In this document: piece after piece, positions 7,285 through 11,993 of the stretch
Layout of the letters: every line of letters begins with the position of its first letter
How positions within the stretch are numbered: position 1 is the stretch's first letter
NCBI RefSeq assembly: GCF_900764565.1
Contig: NZ_CAAFOM010000020.1
Location: 1-11,993, forward strand
From: an uncultured Catenibacterium sp.
GTDB taxonomy: Bacteria > Bacillota_I > Bacilli_A > Erysipelotrichales > Coprobacillaceae
Direction: 5' to 3'
DNA length: 11,993 bases
Notes under the pieces: model-generated
Seen by the model: only the letters and a program-made list of their open reading frames with translations
What the model was told of the DNA's origin: nothing
The model's database searches: none
Program-made: the position numbers and the translations under genes

Positions 7285-7878
7285 CTAGTCAATATACTTC
7301 TTATAGACATCTACAAATTTATCTTCTACCTGTAATAATGCGATTAATCCCTGATAAAAAGATTTATTCCATTGTGTCTTTCCATCTTCTATACACCATA
7401 CAGTTTCATATCCAGTAAATAAATGAGCAAGAGTCTCATATAGGATGTGTGGATCTGTATGGTTTTTAATTTCATTCTTTTCCTGAGACTTTTTAATTAT
7501 CATCACACATAAGTCTGTTAAGGAATTTCTCATATCAAAACTATGCTTATTCTCATTTAAGTTTGCGATAAGCATATGAGAAAACAAGTCACTTCCAAAT
7601 CTCTCTGTTTCTTCTATTAATGCATTAAAAATCATTAATAGCTGTTCAAAATGACTATCTGCCTGTAAAAGATGATATGTATCACCTAGAATGCTTGAAA
7701 TAGTCTGATCATAGAGATTAAGAATCAGATCATCCTTGGAATTAACATATTTGTAGAATGTAGGTTTTGTGATATCACAATGTTCGCATATTTGATTGAC
7801 TGTTACATTATTAAACCCTTCTTTAAGAAATAGGTCTAATGCAACTTCTGTAATTGTTTCTTTATTTATTGATTTCAT
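7285..7878 (-). CDS. TetR/AcrR-family transcriptional regulator
   Basis: A 197-residue regulator. The N-terminal TetR helix-turn-helix spans about 5-52, with the typical ALDLFLKEGFNNVTVNQI, then CEHCDITKPTFYKY and SKDDL. The rest is an all-helical ligand and dimer domain without recognisable specificity. The start at 7878 is preferred over an ATG seven codons upstream because AAAGGTGAT lies 4-10 nt before it. The gene is divergent from the Old Yellow Enzyme-type reductase with about 135 bp between the starts, the common layout for a local repressor; E. coli nemR/nemA is a known TetR-OYE pair. Cysteines C31 and C34 sit at the start of the recognition region, with others at C124 and C162, so thiol sensing is conceivable but unproven. 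CATAGTAA-like half-sites between the genes are its likely targets. Confidence 0.93.
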   Translation of the reverse strand: MKSINKETITEVALDLFLKEGFNNVTVNQICEHCDITKPTFYKYVNSKDDLILNLYDQTISSILGDTYHLLQADSHFEQLLMIFNALIEETERFGSDLFSHMLIANLNENKHSFDMRNSLTDLCVMIIKKSQEKNEIKNHTDPHILYETLAHLFTGYETVWCIEDGKTQWNKSFYQGLIALLQVEDKFVDVYKKYID

Positions 7879-7928
7879 ATAATCACCTTTCTTAATCATA
7901 GTAACATAGATTTAACTAAAAGTCTTTG

Positions 7929-7942
7929 TGAAAGCGTTGACA
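7929..7942 (+). promoter_or_regulatory. CcpA catabolite-responsive element (cre)
   Basis: TGAAAGCGTTGACA fits the cre consensus TGNAANCGNWNNCW at every position and TGWAARCGYTWNCW with one mismatch. It overlaps the -35 box (7937-7942), the geometry expected for repression of the reductase gene in the presence of preferred sugars. Confidence 0.72.
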
Positions 7943-7964
7943 TAGTATTTATTTAAGTTATAAT
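7937..7964 (+). promoter_or_regulatory. consensus sigma-A promoter of the OYE-family reductase
   Basis: TTGACA (7937-7942), a 16-bp spacer and TATAAT (7959-7964): both boxes are perfect. The transcript should start near 7971, about 43 nt before the ATG. This is the strongest promoter in the window and is overlapped by the cre and the TetR half-sites, as expected for a strong but tightly controlled gene. Confidence 0.88.
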
Positions 7965-8013
7965 CTTACTATGGTAAAGAAAAACATAACTATAGTAAAT
8001 AGGAGGATATGTT

Positions 8014-9933
8014 ATGACAAAGAGTTTGTTTGATAAGACATCTATTGGAACAATGAAACTAAAGAACAGAATCTTTATGTCTCCAATGGGTACAACAGGT
8101 GAAGCAGATGGTGCTTACAACATCGATGCAATTAATTATTTCATGGAACGTGCTAAAGGTGGTACAGGACTTATTATCACTGGTGCGAACGTTGTTTCTA
8201 CTAAATATGAACCACGTCCATGTACTGAATTATCTGACTTCCATCATGTAGAAAGATTAAATATGTTAGTGGACAGATGTCATCATTATGGAGCCAAGGT
8301 ATGTGTGCAGTTATCTCCAGGACTAGGTAGACAGCAGTTTACAGATCCTTTTACACCACCATATAGTGCAGGTAGTGTTGGGTCATTCTGGTTCCCAAAT
8401 CTTATCTGTAAACCATTTACTAAAGATGATATTCATTATTTAGTAGAAAAAGTAGGTTATTCAGCATCTCTTGCAGTGAATGCAGGTGCAGATGCAGTTG
8501 AATTACATGCATACGGAGGATATTTATTAGACCAGTTCCATTCAGTACAGTGGAATAACCGTACTGATGAGTATGGAGGAAGTCTAGAAAATAGAATGCG
8601 TTTTACACTAGAATGTATTGAAGCAATCAAGAAGAATGTACCTCAGGGATTCCCAGTTCTAGTAAAGTTCACACCAGTTCAGCGTGTTGAAGGATTTAGA
8701 ACTATCGATGAAGGTATTGAAATGGCAAAGATTCTTGAAAAAGCAGGCGTTGATGCTTTACATGTAGATACAGGATGCTACGAAGAATGGTATCAAGCAA
8801 TTACTACTGTTTATAGCAAAGAAGGATTCAAGTTAGATGTTCAAAAAGCTATTAAAGAAGTAGTCAATGTACCAGTACTTGGTGATGGTAAATTATTAAA
8901 TCCAGCTGTTGCGAAAAAGGCAGTAGAGGATGGCACTCTTGATTATATTGGTTTAGGTCATCAGATGCTTGCGGATCCATTCTGGGCTAAGAAAGTAAAA
9001 ACAGGGCATACAGAAGATATCACCCCATGTGTAGGCTGTAATGAATGCTTATTAGCTGGTTTCTCTGGTAAACATTATTATTGTGCAGTCAATCCACTAT
9101 GTTATGCTGAAAAGGAATATGCACTTCCTAGGGCTGATGGTACAGTAAGAAAAGTATTAGTTATTGGTGGTGGACCAGCAGGTATGGAAGCAGCAGTGAC
9201 TGCAAGAAGAAGAGGTTTTGAAGTTGATCTTTATGAAAAAGAAGATCGTTTAGGTGGTACTTTATGGCCAGCTGGAGGACCTGATTTTAAACATGATGTA
9301 TTAAATCTTATCAAGTATTTAGAAACACAGTGCTATAAACTAGGTGTAAATATTCATTTAAATACAGAAGTCACAAATGATAATCTTAAACAGAAAGATT
9401 ATGATAAGGTTATTCTTGCAGCAGGTTCTAGACCAGTTATTCCACCTATTGAAGGTATTGAACATACTATTCTAGCAAGCGACTACTTAACACATAAAGT
9501 GACAGTAGGTAAGAATGTTGTTGTTATTGGTGGTGGTCTTGCAGGTACTGAATCAGCATGTGATATTGCCGCCCATGCAGATAAAGTCACTTTATTAGAA
9601 ATGATGCCTGATATTCTTTATACAGCACAGCATTGTTTAAATAATGACCAGCATTTAAGAAGACTTGTGAAAGACAGAAATGTTGAAACAATTGGAAATG
9701 CGAAAGTTACTTCAATCTCAAATGATAGCGTAACTTACGAAAAGGATGGTCAGACTTATGTGATTGCTTGTGATACTATCATTAATGCGGTTGGATTTAG
9801 ACCAAATAATGAATTAGAAGATCTTCTAGAAGATATGTATGAAGAAGTATGTGTTGTAGGAGATGCTGTTTCTCCAAGAAAGATTATGACAGCAATTCAT
9901 GAAGGGTATCATGCAATAAGAGTAATGGAATAA
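8014..9933 (+). CDS. Old Yellow Enzyme-type FMN/FAD/[4Fe-4S] NAD(P)H-dependent ene-reductase
   Basis: A 639-residue enzyme of the FadH (2,4-dienoyl-CoA reductase)/BaiCD/BaiH class, predicted to reduce an activated C=C bond with NAD(P)H through FAD, an Fe-S cluster and FMN. The OYE barrel spans about 5-335 with NRIFMSPMG and VELHAYGGYLLDQF; Y170 aligns with the catalytic Tyr of FadH, and the NRTDEYGGSLENR motif follows. Cluster cysteines are C339, C342, C345 and C357. The flavin/NAD part has GGGPAG (385-390), GGGLAG (506-511) and the closing VVGDAV (614-619). The first three cysteines are spaced Cx2Cx2C; E. coli FadH has, as I recall, Cx2Cx3C. AGGAGG lies 7 nt before the ATG. Possible substrates include dienoates, cinnamates, flavonoids and bile-acid enones; sequence alone does not decide. 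It is a single gene with its own terminator, divergent from its probable TetR repressor. Confidence 0.92.
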   Translation: MTKSLFDKTSIGTMKLKNRIFMSPMGTTGEADGAYNIDAINYFMERAKGGTGLIITGANVVSTKYEPRPCTELSDFHHVERLNMLVDRCHHYGAKVCVQLSPGLGRQQFTDPFTPPYSAGSVGSFWFPNLICKPFTKDDIHYLVEKVGYSASLAVNAGADAVELHAYGGYLLDQFHSVQWNNRTDEYGGSLENRMRFTLECIEAIKKNVPQGFPVLVKFTPVQRVEGFRTIDEGIEMAKILEKAGVDALHVDTGCYEEWYQAITTVYSKEGFKLDVQKAIKEVVNVPVLGDGKLLNPAVAKKAVEDGTLDYIGLGHQMLADPFWAKKVKTGHTEDITPCVGCNECLLAGFSGKHYYCAVNPLCYAEKEYALPRADGTVRKVLVIGGGPAGMEAAVTARRRGFEVDLYEKEDRLGGTLWPAGGPDFKHDVLNLIKYLETQCYKLGVNIHLNTEVTNDNLKQKDYDKVILAAGSRPVIPPIEGIEHTILASDYLTHKVTVGKNVVVIGGGLAGTESACDIAAHADKVTLLEMMPDILYTAQHCLNNDQHLRRLVKDRNVETIGNAKVTSISNDSVTYEKDGQTYVIACDTIINAVGFRPNNELEDLLEDMYEEVCVVGDAVSPRKIMTAIHEGYHAIRVME

Positions 9934-9937
9934 TGAC

Positions 9938-9962
9938 AAAGCACTCATTTGAGTGCTTTTTT
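9938..9962 (+). terminator. Rho-independent terminator after the reductase gene
   Basis: AAAGCACTC (9938-9946), loop ATTT, GAGTGCTTT (9951-9959), with T continuing to 9962. Confidence 0.92.
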
Positions 9963-9966
9963 AATG

Positions 9967-9987
9967 GATGCTACGTAACGTAGCATC
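9967..9987. repeat. perfect 9-bp inverted repeat, operator or second hairpin
   Basis: GATGCTACG (9967-9975), TAA, CGTAGCATC (9979-9987). It lies 5 bp beyond the reductase terminator and about 29 bp before the -35 of the XRE gene. It has no proper T tail on either strand (TATTTAT on plus), so it is a weak terminator at best. A protein-binding site is possible. Confidence 0.6.
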
Positions 9988-10014
9988 TATTTATATGAAT
10001 GATACGGATACTTT

Positions 10015-10044
10015 CTTGTGAAACAAGTACGAGATGACTATACT
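10015..10044 (+). promoter_or_regulatory. promoter of the XRE-DUF4097 gene with overlapping inverted repeat
   Basis: TTGTGA (10016-10021), a 17-bp spacer and TATACT (10039-10044). CTTGT-GAA-ACAAG (10015-10027) is an inverted repeat across the -35, a candidate autoregulatory operator. The transcript would start near 10051, at the ribosome site AAGGAGG, so the leader is very short and translation must begin at 10066. Confidence 0.62.
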
Positions 10045-10065
10045 TTGAGAAAGGAGGACAAGTAT

Positions 10066-10914
10066 ATGACATTAGGACAAACAATTAAGTATTATCGTAC
10101 TAAGTTCAACTTATCACAAAGTGAGCTAGGAAATCAAATAGGTGTCTCTAGACAGGCAGCTACAAAATGGGAAACAGATACAGGTATACCGGATATTAAT
10201 AATATTCAGTCACTTGCAAAATTATTTCAGATTTCTATAGATACACTCTTATCATCTGATCATCATGTTCAATCATTATATGAAAGTAAAATAGAATATG
10301 ATGTTGATATGTTGAAGGACTTTGATATGAATCTAGGAACGCTTGGCGAAGTGATTATAGAAGGATATGAAGGAGAGAAATTAATCATACAGCTTTCTTC
10401 TTCTACTTATCAGGAATTGCAGAAAGATTTTAAGATAAAGTTTGATGACAATAAAGAAAGACTTGATATAGACTTGATGACTAAAGATTATGTCACAAAA
10501 ATTCAAAGAAGAGATATTAATATGTATGTGATGTTACCAAGTCACTATATACATAAGATAGAATGTAATGTATTGCCTTCTTCTATGTCTTTAAATCATA
10601 TCATTTCAGATTCTATAGAACTGGATATAAAAACATCATCACTTGATCTTTTAGATATCCATGGACATATAGAAATAGACTGTAATATTGATATGGTTAT
10701 TAAAACAGATGCAATTGATGGTAAACTTGATATCAATGCAGTACGTAGTGCATCACAGCTCATCATTACATCACCATGTCTATTCAATACAATCACAAAA
10801 GGGATTAAAACTAAAATCATCTATGAAGGGGACATAGATGAAGATTCAGACAATCAAATAGAACTCAATGGTATAATGAGTGAATTAACTATCAAAAACG
10901 GGATGTCGCAATGA
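10066..10914 (+). CDS. XRE-family HTH regulator with C-terminal DUF4097-like beta domain
   Basis: A 282-residue protein. Residues 3-60 form a Cro/C1-type helix-turn-helix (LGQTIKYYRTKFNLSQSEL, then GVSRQAATKWETD and GIPDINNIQSLAKLF) in the form common to Firmicute DNA-binding regulators. After a short linker the remaining part, about 80-280, is rich in alternating hydrophobic beta-strand patterns (VIIEGYEG, KLIIQLSS, IELDIKTSSLDLLDIHG, LDINAVRS) resembling the right-handed beta repeats of DUF4097, usually found in membrane-linked or adhesin-like proteins and not in regulators. No transmembrane helix is visible, so the protein is soluble and the beta part may be a sensor or oligomerisation module. 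The ATG at 10066 has GGAGG 8 nt upstream; an in-frame opening 16 codons earlier overlaps the promoter and is rejected. It converges on the bile salt hydrolase gene. The domain assignment of the C-terminus is by pattern only. Confidence 0.85.
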   Translation: MTLGQTIKYYRTKFNLSQSELGNQIGVSRQAATKWETDTGIPDINNIQSLAKLFQISIDTLLSSDHHVQSLYESKIEYDVDMLKDFDMNLGTLGEVIIEGYEGEKLIIQLSSSTYQELQKDFKIKFDDNKERLDIDLMTKDYVTKIQRRDINMYVMLPSHYIHKIECNVLPSSMSLNHIISDSIELDIKTSSLDLLDIHGHIEIDCNIDMVIKTDAIDGKLDINAVRSASQLIITSPCLFNTITKGIKTKIIYEGDIDEDSDNQIELNGIMSELTIKNGMSQ

Positions 10915-10924
10915 CATCCCATTT
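10900..10924. terminator. bidirectional terminator between the XRE and BSH genes
   Basis: GGGATGTC (10900-10907), loop GCAAT, GACATCCC (10913-10920). On the minus strand it is followed by GTTTTTG, a usable T tail for the hydrolase gene. On the plus strand ATTTCTC follows, a weaker tail. The hairpin contains the stop codon of the XRE gene. Confidence 0.78.
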
Positions 10925-10929
10925 CTCTA

Positions 10930-11904
10930 TTAGTTCTGCTCGAAGAATACTTCTTCATCAATCATTGGATAACATGTTAAATCTTTATTATTTAGATCTG
11001 TCTTATGCATATCCACTGCTTTAATAGTATGACCATGATAAGTTGAATAGTAGTAAATACCCTTATTTAAATTACAACAAGATGTATAAATAGTATATTC
11101 ATACTTACCTTCAGATACTTCACATAATCCTTTCTGTTGTTCTACTGAACCAAGAATATGGAAGAACTGACTTACATTTTCTTTTTCATTTAGACCCTTA
11201 GTCGCATTCATATTAGTAAATGCGACACGGACAAAACGTGATGCTGAAGATAAATCACCAGGTAATCCTAAAGCACCCATACCTCTACTATAAGTAGATA
11301 ATTTCACATCTTGAGAGAATGTATTTTCAGGTTGTTTAGTAGAAAGATACATATAATTATTTAAATTGAACATCTGTGTATCAAAAGGTGGGTTATTAGT
11401 CAGTACACCTACAGGATTATCATAAATATGTACACCATCCTTCATCGCTTCTACTGTAATAGTCTTATTTGAATCACTGATCATATAATGAAGTGAAGCA
11501 GGTGGGAATGATGCACTAAAAGGTGTATCACATAAATTCATTTCATTAATAAGCTTAATTGCTTCATCAACAGTTTCACACTGACATAAGATCCAAGGAA
11601 TAAATTCAAAAGAACAAACATTTGTCTTTTCTTCTACAACAGGATTAAAATAAGCATTTCCTACAAAGTTAAGTCCTGCCATACCTAATCCTTTTTCATT
11701 CATTGCATCATAATATAATGGATATCCATCACTCACATGAGCCATCCCAATAAGTGCATACTTATTATCTGGTTCTTTTGAATATCTAAAACCATACTTA
11801 AAATTTCTAGGTGTTACAACAATCTGTTCACCATAAGAAAACTCATAATCAAGATTTCTTCCAAAATAACAATCCTTATCTTTAAAACATGCAGCAGTAC
11901 ACAT
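10930..11904 (-). CDS. bsh: bile salt hydrolase (choloylglycine hydrolase, Ntn family)
   Basis: A 324-residue cytoplasmic N-terminal-nucleophile hydrolase of the choloylglycine hydrolase/penicillin V acylase family, releasing glycine or taurine from conjugated bile salts. The start at 11904 gives MCTAACF; removal of Met exposes the nucleophile C2. An in-frame GTG two codons upstream is rejected because it would bury the cysteine and because AAAGGAGG is well placed for the ATG. Other active-site residues are visible: R16 and D19 in FGRNLD, N79 in GLNF, N171 in VLTNNP and R223 in SSASRFVR, the counterparts of Arg18, Asp21, Asn82, Asn175 and Arg228 of the clostridial enzyme. GLPGDLSSASRF favours a bile salt hydrolase over a penicillin acylase, but activity on other N-acyl amides is possible. 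The gene stands alone, converging on the XRE gene. Confidence 0.93.
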   Translation of the reverse strand: MCTAACFKDKDCYFGRNLDYEFSYGEQIVVTPRNFKYGFRYSKEPDNKYALIGMAHVSDGYPLYYDAMNEKGLGMAGLNFVGNAYFNPVVEEKTNVCSFEFIPWILCQCETVDEAIKLINEMNLCDTPFSASFPPASLHYMISDSNKTITVEAMKDGVHIYDNPVGVLTNNPPFDTQMFNLNNYMYLSTKQPENTFSQDVKLSTYSRGMGALGLPGDLSSASRFVRVAFTNMNATKGLNEKENVSQFFHILGSVEQQKGLCEVSEGKYEYTIYTSCCNLNKGIYYYSTYHGHTIKAVDMHKTDLNNKDLTCYPMIDEEVFFEQN

Positions 11905-11910
11905 AATCAC

Positions 11911-11920
11911 TGCCTCCTTT
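11911..11920 (-). promoter_or_regulatory. ribosome-binding site of bsh
   Basis: On the minus strand AAAGGAGG precedes ATGTGTACT with 8 nt between AGGAGG and the ATG. This fixes the start so that cysteine becomes residue 2. Confidence 0.85.
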
Positions 11921-11942
11921 CATTTGCATCCTAACACAAAGA

Positions 11943-11987
11943 CATATATATGTTAAGTCCATAGTTTGACATAATCACACATAGTTT
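11943..11987 (-). promoter_or_regulatory. presumed bsh promoter region with CATAGTTT direct repeats
   Basis: On the minus strand TATATA inside CATATATATG (11943-11952) could be the -10; the -35 position is weak. Two direct repeats, CATAGTTT on the plus strand, lie at 11960-11967 and 11980-11987, 20 bp apart. A plus-strand TTGACA (11966-11971) overlaps them and may belong to a divergent gene outside the window. Confidence 0.35.
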
Positions 11988-11993
11988 CCAATA

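Larger units (their letters stand above)
7897..7998. promoter_or_regulatory. candidate TetR operator cluster (four CATAGTAA-like half-sites)
   Basis: CATAGTAA at 7897-7904 and its exact inverse TTACTATG at 7966-7973, with one-mismatch copies CATAGTAT (7941-7948) and TATAGTAA (7991-7998). The first lies just upstream of the regulator ribosome site. The others follow the -35 box, cover the likely transcription start of the reductase and precede its ribosome site. TTACTATGGTAA (7966-7977) and ACTATAGT (7989-7996) are also short palindromes. The arrangement suits repression of both genes by the neighbouring TetR protein. Confidence 0.55.

Noticed and set aside
8014..9933. Specific naming as baiCD, baiH or fadH
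   Set aside because: The domain order is shared by all of them; no other bai genes or fatty-acid genes are present to decide.
10018..10065. 16-codon N-terminal extension of the XRE protein
   Set aside because: It overlaps the -35/-10 promoter and the GGAGG ribosome site belongs to the ATG at 10066.
11905..11910. Alternative GTG start of the bile salt hydrolase
   Set aside because: It would place Met-Ile ahead of the Met-Cys start and prevent exposure of the catalytic N-terminal cysteine.
1..11993. CRISPR array, insertion sequence, prophage, toxin-antitoxin or defence island
   Set aside because: No spaced direct-repeat array, transposase, integrase, phage or defence protein was seen on either strand.

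Overview
The window looks like one end of a draft-assembly contig from a low-GC, gut-type Firmicute. AT-rich codons, strong AGGAGG ribosome sites, compact U-tailed terminators, a KTGD-type sorting signal, a CcpA-type cre site and a bile salt hydrolase fit Erysipelotrichia/Coprobacillaceae-like bacteria (Catenibacterium relatives). That placement is inferred from style, not from a marker gene. Bases 1-21 are not biological: they match the end of the Illumina TruSeq read-2 adapter, so the first gene is cut off by the assembly.

Layout. (1) 22-3854, + strand: the C-terminal part of a GH3 beta-glycosidase overlaps by 20 bp a complete GH78 alpha-L-rhamnosidase, closed by a terminator. (2) 3936-4181: an 81-aa membrane protein of unknown role with its own terminator. 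(3) 4359-5576: a secreted, probably sortase-anchored DUF218/YdcF-family protein with its own promoter. (4) 5704-7074: a sodium:neurotransmitter-symporter (LeuT-type) amino acid transporter, followed after a terminator by a 24-aa single-span membrane micropeptide (7190-7264). (5) 7285-9933: a TetR-family regulator divergent from a large Old Yellow Enzyme/FadH/Bai-type flavin and iron-sulfur reductase. The intergenic region carries a near-consensus promoter, a cre site over the -35 box and four copies of a CATAGTAA-like half-site. (6) 10066-11904: an XRE regulator fused to a beta-rich DUF4097-like domain converges on a bile salt hydrolase, with a shared terminator between them.

How the parts may work together. 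The GH78/GH3 pair could strip rhamnose and then glucose from plant glycosides such as flavonoid rutinosides. The ene-reductase could reduce an unsaturated small molecule (dienoate, cinnamate, flavonoid or bile-acid enone) under control of the neighbouring TetR and of catabolite repression. The bile salt hydrolase deconjugates bile salts. Together this is a small gut small-molecule metabolism neighbourhood, but each unit has its own promoter and terminator, so a single pathway is only a hypothesis. I see no CRISPR array, IS element, phage gene, tRNA or rRNA. The most novel items are the regulatory architecture at 7897-7998, the micropeptide after the NSS transporter, the wall-anchored DUF218 protein and the XRE-DUF4097 fusion.
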